Shown here piece after piece: positions 1 to 8,138 of a stretch of 64,000 nt of DNA. The notes under the pieces were generated by a model, which was not told the origin of the DNA, searched no databases, and saw only the letters and a program-made list of their open reading frames with translations. Every line of letters begins with the position of its first letter. Position 1 is the first letter of the stretch. The stretch spans positions 2,784,001 through 2,848,000 of the forward strand of contig NZ_OY776574.1 of the NCBI RefSeq assembly GCF_963675815.1, given 5' to 3'. This DNA comes from an uncultured Desulfuromusa sp. (GTDB taxonomy: Bacteria > Desulfobacterota > Desulfuromonadia > Desulfuromonadales > Geopsychrobacteraceae). A program made the translations under genes and the position numbers.

Positions 1-15
1 CGGGAATTCAACTGA
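1..15 (+). CDS. 3' end of an upstream gene (partial)
   Basis: The first five codons of the window read R-E-F-N-stop, and the TGA at 13-15 overlaps the ATG of the next gene (TGATG). This looks like a translationally coupled gene end, but only four codons are visible, so the product cannot be named. Confidence 0.35.
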   Translation, partial: REFN

Positions 16-881
16 TGCGTTTCGGGTTCTTGCTTGTTGTCCTGTGTTTATCTCTAACCGGATATGGCATGTTGTTGCCAGGTCTCTGGGAGAGCCGTGA
101 GCTGGCACGGGCAGAAGTGCCGGCAGGCTATGTCATCCCTTCAAAATTCAGCCGTATCCTGGCGTTGGGGCAGCAGGGTTTGCTGTCTGATTTTCTGTTC
201 CTGAAGACCACAACTTTTATTGGCGGCCGCAGTGTTTCAGGGCAACAAATGGCCGATCAAGATTGGGATTTTGTCCAACAAAGTCTCAATGTGGTGACTG
301 ATCTCGACCCGTACTTTGTTGATCCTTACGTTCTTGCTGAAGGGCTATTAGCCTGGGATGCTCAAAAACCTGAAATAGCGAATAAGTTGTTGGCTAAAGG
401 TATAAAATACCGGGATTGGGACTGGCGTCTCCCTTTTTTTATCGGTTTCAATAGCTTTTATTTTTTGAAAGATTACGAAGAGGCTTCCGGGCATATTATG
501 CGTGCTGCTCAACTGCCCGGCAGCCCTGCCTATTTGAAGCCTCTTGGAGCTCGCTTGGCTTACTATGGAGGTAAATCCAAAACTGCATTGCTTTTTCTAC
601 AGCAGATGTTGGCCGATACCGATGATGTGATGATGAAGAAACGTTTGCAAAAACGTTTGCAGGCACTGGAAAATGCAGTCCTAATTGAAGAGGCGCTGGA
701 TCGGTTTAAATCGCAACAAGGGAAGATGCCAAAGGTATTATCCGAACTTGTTTCTTCGGGGGTTTTGATTGCGCTCCCTCCGGATCCTTATGGCGGTCAG
801 TGGCGGATTCTAAAAAACGGTCGGGTCTTTAGTACCAGTAAATTTGCCAATGCACCACTAGAAGAAAAATCAACAAAATAG
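15..881 (+). CDS. TPR-like membrane-anchored protein upstream of pilD
   Basis: A protein of 288 residues. Residues about 4-25 form a hydrophobic segment that fits a signal anchor. The middle has helical, TPR-like repeats (spacing around A-x2-L-x2-G, tracts such as YFVDPY and YLKPLGARLAYY). The C-terminal 40 residues contain P-P-D-P-Y-G-G, a motif also common in pseudopilins and their accessory proteins. The ATG overlaps the preceding stop, so it is probably the second or later gene of an operon leading into pilD 31 bp downstream. A periplasmic or inner-membrane helper of the pilus/secretion machinery is inferred from position only; the family is not firmly recognised. Confidence 0.7.
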   Translation: MRFGFLLVVLCLSLTGYGMLLPGLWESRELARAEVPAGYVIPSKFSRILALGQQGLLSDFLFLKTTTFIGGRSVSGQQMADQDWDFVQQSLNVVTDLDPYFVDPYVLAEGLLAWDAQKPEIANKLLAKGIKYRDWDWRLPFFIGFNSFYFLKDYEEASGHIMRAAQLPGSPAYLKPLGARLAYYGGKSKTALLFLQQMLADTDDVMMKKRLQKRLQALENAVLIEEALDRFKSQQGKMPKVLSELVSSGVLIALPPDPYGGQWRILKNGRVFSTSKFANAPLEEKSTK

Positions 882-912
882 ACTGGTATAAAATTATTAT
901 TGGGAGGCTCTT

Positions 913-1692
913 TTGCCATTTGAATTTTACTTTTTTCTGGTTTCCGCATTTATTTCAGGTGCTGTTGTCGGCTCTTTCCTCAATGTTTGCATTTATCGTA
1001 TCCCAGCCGGTAAATCGATTGTTTCCCCTCCGTCGGCATGCCCTTATTGCAACCATCGGATTGCATGGTTTCAGAATATACCTATTGTCAGTTATCTGAT
1101 TCTCGGTGGAAAATGCGCTTTCTGTAAGGCTTCTATTTCGTTTCGGTATCCAGCAGTCGAAGTTTTAACAGGGCTCCTGTTTTCCTTGACCTTGTATTAT
1201 TTCAGTTTCAGTGTGGCTACGCTGATTTATTGGGTGTTTCTTGCGGCTTTGGTGACGATTACCTTTATTGATCTGGATCACCAAATCATCCCGGATGTTA
1301 TCAGTCTTCCTGGGATTATAGTTGGCTTTATCTGTTCCTTCTTGATTCCCTGGCTTCCCTGGTTTGATTCACTCTTAGGTATTGTCATTGGTGGTGGAAT
1401 ATTGCTGTCCATTGCCTGGGTTTACGAAAAAGTTGCCAAAAGAGAAGGTATGGGGGGGGGGGATATCAAGCTTTTGGCCATGTTGGGGGCTTTTCTGGGT
1501 TGGAAGGCGGTGCTCCCTGTTGTTTTTATCGCTTCCTTGGTTGGTTCTGTGATTGGTGTTCCGCTGATGCTGCTCCAAAAGGGTGATACGAAACTGGCGA
1601 TTCCGTTTGGGCCCTTCCTTGCTTTTGCCGCCACTGTTTATTTATTTTGGGGACGAGATCTGGTTTATTGGTATTTAAATTTACTCCGTTAA
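913..1692 (+). CDS. pilD: Prepilin peptidase / N-methyltransferase (type IV leader peptidase)
   Basis: Aspartic membrane protease (A24) that cleaves the leader of type IV prepilins and pseudopilins and methylates the new N terminus. The N-terminal A24_N domain carries two zinc-binding pairs, CPYC (43-46) and CAFC (68-71). The two catalytic aspartates are D120 in FIDLDHQIIPD and D184 in the GMGGGD (GxGD) motif. Several membrane helices follow the family pattern and 259 residues is normal length. The start is TTG with GGGAGG upstream. Codons 180-184 create an uninterrupted run of 11 G (1452-1462), so one slip would frameshift the protein exactly at its catalytic site. It lies just before the pilMNOPQ operon but is separated from it by a new promoter. 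Confidence 0.95.
   Translation: MPFEFYFFLVSAFISGAVVGSFLNVCIYRIPAGKSIVSPPSACPYCNHRIAWFQNIPIVSYLILGGKCAFCKASISFRYPAVEVLTGLLFSLTLYYFSFSVATLIYWVFLAALVTITFIDLDHQIIPDVISLPGIIVGFICSFLIPWLPWFDSLLGIVIGGGILLSIAWVYEKVAKREGMGGGDIKLLAMLGAFLGWKAVLPVVFIASLVGSVIGVPLMLLQKGDTKLAIPFGPFLAFAATVYLFWGRDLVYWYLNLLR
1452..1462 (+). repeat. Homopolymeric G11 tract inside pilD
   Basis: Eleven consecutive G residues span the last base of Met180, three GGG glycine codons and the first base of Asp184. Other Gly-Gly pairs in the window give runs of at most 7-8 G, so this one stands out. Tracts of this length are classic slippage sites in phase-variable genes of other bacteria. Confidence 0.9.
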
Positions 1693-1736
1693 ATTAAATT
1701 ATTTTGAAATTTTTTATTGGTTTAATCTTAAATTTC

Positions 1737-1764
1737 TTGACAATGATGCTCATTGACCTATAAT
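1737..1764 (+). promoter_or_regulatory. Sigma70 promoter of the HTH-pilMNOPQ operon
   Basis: TTGACA (1737-1742) and TATAAT (1759-1764) both match the consensus at 6/6 with a 16-bp spacer. Transcription would start near 1771, downstream of pilD and upstream of the HTH gene. The promoter rules out the TTG at 1753 as a start codon for the HTH gene, because that codon lies between -35 and -10. Confidence 0.85.
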
Positions 1765-1806
1765 TACGCACAATTTGATTGTTTTAACTGCTATGAGGCT
1801 AGGTGG

Positions 1807-2001
1807 ATGGTTAATCGCGTCAGGGACATTCGTGAATCATTGTTGATGAGTAAAGCTGAGTTGGCTCGTAAGGCCGATGTTTCACCTCTGACTATTACAC
1901 GTATAGAGCGAGGCCATCCCTGTCGCATGGAAACCATGCGTAAAATTATTTTGGCACTTGGCTATAAGTTGGCCGACAAGACTAAAGTGTTTCCAGGGTA
2001 A
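1807..2001 (+). CDS. Small Cro/CI (XRE)-type HTH protein, first gene of pil operon
   Basis: A 64-residue protein that is almost entirely one helix-turn-helix domain: the pattern MSKAELARKADVS then TITRIERG is the XRE recognition core. No second domain is present. The start at ATG 1807 has GAGG at 1795-1798 with 8-nt spacing; the longer frame from TTG 1753 would begin inside the promoter. The gene sits between a near-perfect promoter and pilM (65 bp gap), so it is the leader cistron of the pilus assembly operon. A role as local or autoregulatory DNA-binding protein is inferred; its target is unknown. Confidence 0.85.
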   Translation: MVNRVRDIRESLLMSKAELARKADVSPLTITRIERGHPCRMETMRKIILALGYKLADKTKVFPG

Positions 2002-2065
2002 GAGGTTTCCTGGCTGTTTCGTTATGTGCGACTGGTTTTTGGACTCTATTTGGACTGGATAAGAC

Positions 2066-3124
2066 ATGTTCGCCTCGAAAAAAGATATTGTTGGTATTGA
2101 TGTTGGTTCAAGTGCGCTGAAAATTGTGCGCTTGCGAGAGTCTCGTGGTACTTACCATCTGGAAAATATTGGTATTATGCCATTGGACTCAGAAACGATT
2201 GTCGATAACACAATCATGGACTCAACAGCAATTGTTGATTCTGTCAGGAATCTCCTGAGTGCAATGAAAATTAAAACGAAGCGTGTAGCTACTTCAGTTT
2301 CCGGTCATTCGGTTATTATCCGGAAAATAAGCCTTCCTGTCATGTCAGAGAATGAGCTAGAAGCTTCCATCCAGTGGGAGGCAGAGCAATACATTCCTTT
2401 TGATATTTCTGAAGTTAATATTGACTTTCAGATCCTCGGTCCTGATGCAAGAGACCCCTCGCAGATGAATGTCATGTTGGTGGCTGCAAAGAAGGATTTT
2501 GTTGATGACTATACGGCAATTTTTGTCGAGGCCGGGCTAGAGCCGGTTGTCATGGATATCGATTGTTTTGCCGTTGAGAATATGTTTGATTACAACTATG
2601 GCTTTGTCGATAACGAAGTCATCGCATTAATCGATTTGGGTGCAAGTGCTACCAGCGTTAGTGTCCTGAGGGGTGATACTTCAATTTTTACCAGGGATAT
2701 TCAAACCGGCGGGAACCTATTGAGTGAAGAGCTGCAGAAGCGCCTCGGAGTGAGTGCTGAAGAAGCTGAACGTGCAAAACTGGGGGATCGGAATATTGCT
2801 GATGTTGATCCTGACTCAGTTGATGAAATTTTGACGGATGCTGTTGAAAATTTAGTACAAGAGGTCCAGCGATCATTAGATTTCTTTTCTGCGACATCAA
2901 GTGAAGATCAAGTTTCCAAAATTTATTTAACAGGCGGTGTTTCTAACTCAGTCAAAGTCAAGGAAGCGTTGGAAGAACGTCTTGGTATTTCCATTGAAAG
3001 AGTTGACCCTTTCAGAAACGTGACGATCAATGAGAAAGAGTTTGATCCGGAGTACCTCGATGCAATAGGGCCAATGTTCTCTGTAGCTGCGGGCTTGGCG
3101 ATGAGGAAGGTTGGTGACAAATGA
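2066..3124 (+). CDS. pilM: Type IV pilus assembly ATPase-like protein PilM
   Basis: Actin-like (FtsA/HSP70-fold) cytoplasmic protein that binds the N-terminal tail of PilN and links the inner-membrane alignment complex to the pilus motor. Visible are the phosphate-1 motif IGIDVGSSALKIV at the N terminus, the second phosphate motif ALIDLGASATSVSV around residues 192-205, and the adenosine-type motif YLTGGVSN near 289-296. At 352 residues it has the usual length. Its ATGA stop/start overlap with pilN implies translational coupling. It heads the conserved pilMNOPQ order. Confidence 0.96.
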   Translation: MFASKKDIVGIDVGSSALKIVRLRESRGTYHLENIGIMPLDSETIVDNTIMDSTAIVDSVRNLLSAMKIKTKRVATSVSGHSVIIRKISLPVMSENELEASIQWEAEQYIPFDISEVNIDFQILGPDARDPSQMNVMLVAAKKDFVDDYTAIFVEAGLEPVVMDIDCFAVENMFDYNYGFVDNEVIALIDLGASATSVSVLRGDTSIFTRDIQTGGNLLSEELQKRLGVSAEEAERAKLGDRNIADVDPDSVDEILTDAVENLVQEVQRSLDFFSATSSEDQVSKIYLTGGVSNSVKVKEALEERLGISIERVDPFRNVTINEKEFDPEYLDAIGPMFSVAAGLAMRKVGDK

Positions 3125-3672
3125 TTCGTATTAATCTGCTGCCAGTCAGAGCTGCACAAAAAAAAGAAAAACTGCGCTCACAAATTTCAATTTTTATCCT
3201 TTGTATGATTCTAGTCTGCATCGCTTGTGGCTCACTGTATGTGCAAAAAATATTGGCTATCAATACTATCAAAGATGAAATAGCTTCAATTGATCAAAAG
3301 AACAAAGCCTTAAGTAAAAAAATTGGTCAGGTGAGAGACTTTGAAAAAAAACAAGCTGATTTGGAGAAGAAGCTTGTGATCTTGCAAAAATTGAAAGATG
3401 GGAAGTCGGGGCCGGTCCATCTTCTTGATGAGCTGAGTGCAGCGCTTCCTGATAAACTTTGGTTGACAAAGTTTTCTGAAAAGGGTGGAAAAATTAATCT
3501 GACGGGGGTCGCTGATAGCGAGAATACTGTTGCTGTTTTTATGCGAAACCTTGATGCTTCGCCTTACTATCAGAATATCGAACTGGCGGTGACCGAACAG
3601 ACCAAGGCTGGTGAAAGAAAGATGCAAAAATTCACCTTGAATTGCAGCGTTGAAGCACCACCCTCAGAATAA
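3121..3672 (+). CDS. pilN: Type IV pilus inner-membrane protein PilN
   Basis: Bitopic inner-membrane protein of the pilus alignment subcomplex. It begins with the PilM-binding tail IRINLLPVRAA, then one transmembrane helix (about 23-43), a lysine/glutamate-rich coiled coil (about 50-95) and a ferredoxin-like periplasmic domain. The INLLP motif is diagnostic of PilN. It overlaps pilM by 4 bp and is followed 16 bp later by pilO. Confidence 0.95.
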   Translation: MIRINLLPVRAAQKKEKLRSQISIFILCMILVCIACGSLYVQKILAINTIKDEIASIDQKNKALSKKIGQVRDFEKKQADLEKKLVILQKLKDGKSGPVHLLDELSAALPDKLWLTKFSEKGGKINLTGVADSENTVAVFMRNLDASPYYQNIELAVTEQTKAGERKMQKFTLNCSVEAPPSE

Positions 3673-3688
3673 ATAGGATTTTTAAACG

Positions 3689-4288
3689 ATGAATGCACGA
3701 GTCGAAAAAGTCTTAAATTTACCGTCTTATCAGCGAATGCTTATTGTTTTGATAATAATGGCGGTCTTGGCAGCAGCTTTTTATTTTGTGCTGTATAAAC
3801 CGCAGTTGGACCAGCTTTCAGGTTTGGTGACCAAGCGAGATGCGGCTCAGGTTAAATTACAGAAGAACCAGAAAATTGCCAACAATCTTGCTGTTTATCG
3901 TGCAGAATATGAAAAAATGCAGATTAAGCTTGATGAAGCTCTCGGGGAATTGCCATTGCAGAAAGAAATACCGAGTCTTCTAACTAGTATCGGCGATCTT
4001 GCAAAAGAGAAAGGTTTGGATATCTTGCGGTTCAAACCTTCAGCAGAGACCAGTCAGGGTTTCTATGCTGAAGTTCCAGTCTCTCTTAAGCTGAATGGTT
4101 CCTATCATCAAGCAGCGGCGTTTTTTGATGCTGTCAGTAAGATGGAACGAATTGTGAATATCCAAGGATTAACTTTAGGTGGTGCCAAAGATGTTGATGG
4201 TAAAACGTCCTTGGGCATTGATTGCAATGCGATAACCTTCCGTTTTGTTGAAAATTATACGGAACCGAAAGGTGGTAAGAGGAAATGA
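3689..4288 (+). CDS. pilO: Type IV pilus inner-membrane protein PilO
   Basis: Partner of PilN with the same layout: short cytoplasmic N terminus, a membrane helix at about 18-37 ending YFVLYKPQ, a coiled coil (about 45-90) and a periplasmic domain. The tract SLKLNGSYHQAAAFFDAVSKMERIV is typical of the PilO ferredoxin-like core. In the family PilO dimerises with PilN and binds PilP. The stop overlaps the pilP start by 4 bp. Confidence 0.95.
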   Translation: MNARVEKVLNLPSYQRMLIVLIIMAVLAAAFYFVLYKPQLDQLSGLVTKRDAAQVKLQKNQKIANNLAVYRAEYEKMQIKLDEALGELPLQKEIPSLLTSIGDLAKEKGLDILRFKPSAETSQGFYAEVPVSLKLNGSYHQAAAFFDAVSKMERIVNIQGLTLGGAKDVDGKTSLGIDCNAITFRFVENYTEPKGGKRK

Positions 4289-4830
4289 AATTGAAATTCC
4301 TTAAATCTTCCGGCCTTCTCTTTGGTTTTTTATTTTTCCTTGTATGGACTGTTGTTGCAGCGCAACCACCTTCGTCCCAGGATATTGACTTGTTGTCATC
4401 AACTGCTGATGACTCTGCGGCTGAAGAGAGCCAATTTTCTTATAGTCCCAAAGGGCGTAGAGATCCTTTCAAGCCTCTGATCAAAGAGATAAAACCTGTG
4501 GTCAGGAAATCAAAAGCGCGTCCTGATAAGGTCAAGGGGCCACTTGAGCAGTTTGAACTTAGCCAATACCGTCTAATTGCACTTATGGTTGTGAAAGGAG
4601 CTCCACGAGCTATGGTCAAGGCTCCTGATGGTAAAAGTTATACCGTCAAAGTTGGAGAGTATATTGGTATGAATGACGGTATAGTTAAAAGCATTGAGAC
4701 GAAAGTTATTGGCCTTGATGAAAATGGGTTGCGGATTGAAAAGAGTCCCGATCGCATAGTCATTGAGGAAATTGGTATTGATAGTGCCACTGGGGGAGAA
4801 GTTAAAGAGAATCGTTACATCGTGATGTAG
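4285..4830 (+). CDS. pilP: Type IV pilus periplasmic protein PilP
   Basis: Connects the PilNO inner-membrane complex with the PilQ secretin. It has an N-terminal hydrophobic signal (about 10-27), then a disordered acidic stretch, the family motif GRRDPFKPL (about 52-60) and a beta-sandwich domain containing LEQFELSQYRLIALM. I see no lipobox cysteine in the signal region, although PilP is a lipoprotein in some species. It is ATGA-coupled to pilO and lies 56 bp before pilQ. Confidence 0.93.
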   Translation: MKLKFLKSSGLLFGFLFFLVWTVVAAQPPSSQDIDLLSSTADDSAAEESQFSYSPKGRRDPFKPLIKEIKPVVRKSKARPDKVKGPLEQFELSQYRLIALMVVKGAPRAMVKAPDGKSYTVKVGEYIGMNDGIVKSIETKVIGLDENGLRIEKSPDRIVIEEIGIDSATGGEVKENRYIVM

Positions 4831-4886
4831 TTTTTTTGTCAAATTGTGAAGCGTAGTTTGATGCGGATGACTTTTAGGGGAATGAT

Positions 4887-6980
4887 ATGAGAAGAAGCGT
4901 TGTGCTCCTCAGTATGTTGTTGATGTTTTTATCTGTTGCTTTGGTGTCGCCACTTTGTGCTGCCGATTCATTGTCTGTGGTTTCGGTTGGAGAAAAAATG
5001 GTGCAGCTAAGAGCAACGGCAGGAATCGAACAGATTCGGTATTTTACACTGGATTCTCCCAAAAGGCTTGTTGTTGATTTGTATGGTGTTTTACCTGGCG
5101 AACACAATGAGAATTTCGAGCTAAGTAATGGGTTTGAACAGCTCCGTGTAGGACCACTGGAGAATAAAACCCGCTTTGTATTTGATGTCGCTGGGTCAGT
5201 TTTTCCAACCTATAAAGTTAATACCAGAAATGATGGAGTTGTCGTTACTTGGGAAAATTCCCAAGAAGCAGTGGCAGATGCACTAGCGGAACCCGCAACA
5301 GAAGGCAGCGCAAAAATTACGGCAATCGACTTTGCTTCTGAGGGGGGGCAGTCTAAGGTCTACATTACCCTCAGTGGTAACTCAGAAGTTGCCGGCCCGT
5401 CGCGTGATGAAAATAAAATACAATTTGCATTAAAAAATACAACCTTACCCCGTTCATTACGGCGTGTTTTTGATACATTGGCCTTTCCAAGCGCAATTCA
5501 CTCTGTAACCCCGTATTTAGTTGATGAAACCGGGAGAGCGGAGACTCGCTTTGTCGTTTTCTTGAAGGGAGATGTCCCTTATAGCCTCGAAAGAAGTGCT
5601 TCCGGATACACATTTACAGTTAATGATCAAAGATACTCACAAACAGCACCTGTTGTGACTGGTACTATGCCGGTTTCAGCACAGGGAGGTTATGAGACAC
5701 AATCGCAATCATTATCCACATTTCCCCCAGTCGTACCGACTTCAACGAATGCTCAAATGCCGGTACCAGTAGCTGGGCAAGTTGGGCTTCAAGAAAAAAA
5801 GTTTACCGGTGAAAAAACATCCTTGGTTTTTGATAATGCTGATGTGCGAGATATCTTGAGATTGATTGCTGAAATCAGTGATCTTAACATTATTGCTTCA
5901 GATGATGTTAAGGGAGATATTACGCTACGGTTGATTGATGTTCCCTGGGATCAGGCTCTGGAGTTGGTTCTGGATGTGACGGGATTAGGAATGCTTCAGG
6001 AAGGAAATGTTGTCAGGGTTTTACCTAAAGATAAAATCCGGACCATGAAAGAAGCAGAATTAACTTCGATGCGCACTCAAGAGAAGCTTGAGTCGTTGAT
6101 TACTGAAGTTGTTCCCGTAAGTTATGCTGACCTTTCAGTCGTTTCCAATCCGGCAAAAAAACTGTTGAGTGATCGGGGGAATATTACTGAAGATGCTCGC
6201 AACAAGTTGCTGATCATAACAGATATTAAACAGCGTATTGAACAAGTCCGGGACTTAATTTCCATTTTGGATACTCCAGAACAGCAAGTCATGATTGAGG
6301 CCCGCATTGTAGAGGTAAATTCAGATTATTCCAGGCAATTAGGAATCAATTGGGGGCTTTCTTCGAGTTTTAACGATTCTAATCTTGATAGTATGGCGTT
6401 GTCAGCTGGAGGAGATTTCATTGTTGGAACGTCTTTAGCCCCAGTGGGTGGTGTTGGTGCAGGTTTTAAGTTTGGTGATATTGGTCTGGATAATACGATT
6501 TTGGATCTCAGGCTTTCGGCTTTGGAAGGAGCAAGTAAAGCAAAGGTTATCTCGACCCCTCGGGTTACGACCCTCAATGGTGAGGAGGCAACCATAAGTC
6601 AGGGGACAGAAATTCCATACCAGACAGTTGAAGATGGTGAAGTTAAAATAGAGTTTAAGGAAGTGGTGCTGGAGCTTGTCGTTACTCCTGTGATTAATCC
6701 TGATGGCAGCGTTATCTTAACAATTGATGCAAAAAATGATTCGCTGGTCCCGGGTGGTGAAGGTGCGCTGTATAAGAAAACAGCAAACACAAAGGTCCTT
6801 GTTCAGGACGGAGAAACAACGGTATTGGGGGGGATTTTTATCGAGAGCACAGGGGATTCTGATTCCGGTGTGCCTTTTTTAAAGGGTCTTCCCGGTGTCG
6901 GCCATCTGTTTAAGAGTACGACAAAAACTTCTTCTAAAAACGAGTTGCTTATTTTTGTGACTCCTAGAATTTTACGCTAA
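4887..6980 (+). CDS. pilQ: Type IV pilus secretin PilQ
   Basis: Outer-membrane secretin that forms the gated pore for the pilus fibre. It starts with a signal peptide (cleavage probably after LCAADS), followed by two AMIN-like peptidoglycan-binding domains (about 30-115 and 145-235), a low-complexity linker, an STN/N0 domain (about 310-375, VFDNADVRDILRLIAEI), an N1/KH-like domain, and the secretin core to the C terminus with STPRVTTLNGEEA and the terminal LLIFVTPRILR. The 697 residues fit the family. RBS AGGGGAATGAT precedes the ATG. A strong terminator follows 18 bp after the stop, so pilQ closes the operon. Confidence 0.96.
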   Translation: MRRSVVLLSMLLMFLSVALVSPLCAADSLSVVSVGEKMVQLRATAGIEQIRYFTLDSPKRLVVDLYGVLPGEHNENFELSNGFEQLRVGPLENKTRFVFDVAGSVFPTYKVNTRNDGVVVTWENSQEAVADALAEPATEGSAKITAIDFASEGGQSKVYITLSGNSEVAGPSRDENKIQFALKNTTLPRSLRRVFDTLAFPSAIHSVTPYLVDETGRAETRFVVFLKGDVPYSLERSASGYTFTVNDQRYSQTAPVVTGTMPVSAQGGYETQSQSLSTFPPVVPTSTNAQMPVPVAGQVGLQEKKFTGEKTSLVFDNADVRDILRLIAEISDLNIIASDDVKGDITLRLIDVPWDQALELVLDVTGLGMLQEGNVVRVLPKDKIRTMKEAELTSMRTQEKLESLITEVVPVSYADLSVVSNPAKKLLSDRGNITEDARNKLLIITDIKQRIEQVRDLISILDTPEQQVMIEARIVEVNSDYSRQLGINWGLSSSFNDSNLDSMALSAGGDFIVGTSLAPVGGVGAGFKFGDIGLDNTILDLRLSALEGASKAKVISTPRVTTLNGEEATISQGTEIPYQTVEDGEVKIEFKEVVLELVVTPVINPDGSVILTIDAKNDSLVPGGEGALYKKTANTKVLVQDGETTVLGGIFIESTGDSDSGVPFLKGLPGVGHLFKSTTKTSSKNELLIFVTPRILR

Positions 6981-6998
6981 GAAATTAACTCTTTTTTT

Positions 6999-7031
6999 AA
7001 AAAAGGGCAGGGTGACCTGCCCTTTTTTTTT
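6999..7031 (+). terminator. Rho-independent terminator after pilQ
   Basis: GGGCAGG-TGA-CCTGCCC stem extended by A/T pairs (AAAAAAGGGCAGG with CCTGCCCTTTTTT) and followed by a nine-T tract. It ends only 13 nt before the aroB start codon, so aroB expression must come from readthrough or from a promoter within pilQ. Confidence 0.9.
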
Positions 7032-7044
7032 AAATGGTTCGCAA

Positions 7045-8121
7045 ATGCTAGAAAATATAAACGTTCTTCTTGCCGATAGAAGTTATTGTATATCGGTTGG
7101 TTCTGATATCATTAACAATCTTGGTAAACAACTTATTCAGAACGATTTTCCGCAACGCATAGCTATTATTTCTAACCCATCTGTGGATAATTTTTACGGT
7201 AAAGCTGTATATGATTCATTGATTTCTTCTGGTTTTAATCCGCTTAAGTTTAATGTGCCTGACGGTGAAGAATACAAATCACTTATAACCTTGGAATCGA
7301 TCTATGATTTTCTGATAGAAAATCAATTTGACCGGGGGTGTGGTCTCATTGCGCTTGGCGGCGGAGTCATCGGTGACATGGCAGGTTTTGCTGCGGCAAC
7401 TTTCTTGCGTGGAATCCCCTATGTACAAATACCGACCACTTTGTTATCGCAAGTTGACAGTTCAGTTGGAGGCAAGACCGCTGTTAATCATTCTTTAGGC
7501 AAAAATCTGATCGGAGCTTTTTATCAACCTGAGTTGGTTCTGATAGATATTGAAGTTTTAAAGACATTAGACCCCAGAGAAGTCTCTGCTGGTCTTGCTG
7601 AGGTTGTCAAGTACGGAATCATTCATGACGCTGATTTCTTCGGTTGGCTTGAGGATAACGTTCGGAAGTTGCGAGGTCGTGATCCTGAAACTCTTATCCA
7701 TGCAATTAAGAGATCTTGTCAAATTAAAGCTGATATTGTTGCTGTAGATGAAAAAGAAGGTTCAATCAGGGCTTTTTTAAATTTTGGACATACTTTTGGT
7801 CATGCTATTGAAAATTTATCCGGCTATGGACAGTGGAAACACGGTGAAGCTGTTTCCGTAGGAATGGTTGTTGCTGCGAAAATTTCAGCTCAGCTGGGAC
7901 TATGTTCTCAGGAGGATGTTGATCGAATTACCTCTATCCTAAAAGCTCTGGGGCTTCCAACTGAACCTCCTGATTTTGCCTTGGATGAATACATTGTGTC
8001 GATGCAGAGAGATAAGAAGGTCAAGCAAGGGCATCTGACTCTGGTTCTGAATCGTGGCATAGGTAAAGTTATTTTGCATAAGGTTACAGATATCTCATCG
8101 GTTTTTTCGTCTATCCTTTAA
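7045..8121 (+). CDS. aroB: 3-dehydroquinate synthase
   Basis: NAD- and metal-dependent enzyme converting DAHP to 3-dehydroquinate in the shikimate pathway. Nucleotide-binding GGGVIGDMAGF, the substrate loop TLLSQVDSSVGGKTAVN, and the metal ligands in NFGHTFGHAIE and WKHGEAVSVGM are all present. Start at ATG 7045 (MLENINVLL) gives 358 residues, the usual length; the longer frame would begin inside the pilQ terminator hairpin. I see no convincing Shine-Dalgarno site in front of this ATG. Confidence 0.96.
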   Translation: MLENINVLLADRSYCISVGSDIINNLGKQLIQNDFPQRIAIISNPSVDNFYGKAVYDSLISSGFNPLKFNVPDGEEYKSLITLESIYDFLIENQFDRGCGLIALGGGVIGDMAGFAAATFLRGIPYVQIPTTLLSQVDSSVGGKTAVNHSLGKNLIGAFYQPELVLIDIEVLKTLDPREVSAGLAEVVKYGIIHDADFFGWLEDNVRKLRGRDPETLIHAIKRSCQIKADIVAVDEKEGSIRAFLNFGHTFGHAIENLSGYGQWKHGEAVSVGMVVAAKISAQLGLCSQEDVDRITSILKALGLPTEPPDFALDEYIVSMQRDKKVKQGHLTLVLNRGIGKVILHKVTDISSVFSSIL

Positions 8122-8138
8122 GTTTGTACGGAGGACAT

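Noticed and set aside
1753..1806. Longer N terminus for the HTH protein from TTG 1753
   Set aside because: The TTG lies between the -35 and -10 of a consensus promoter and would not be in the transcript.
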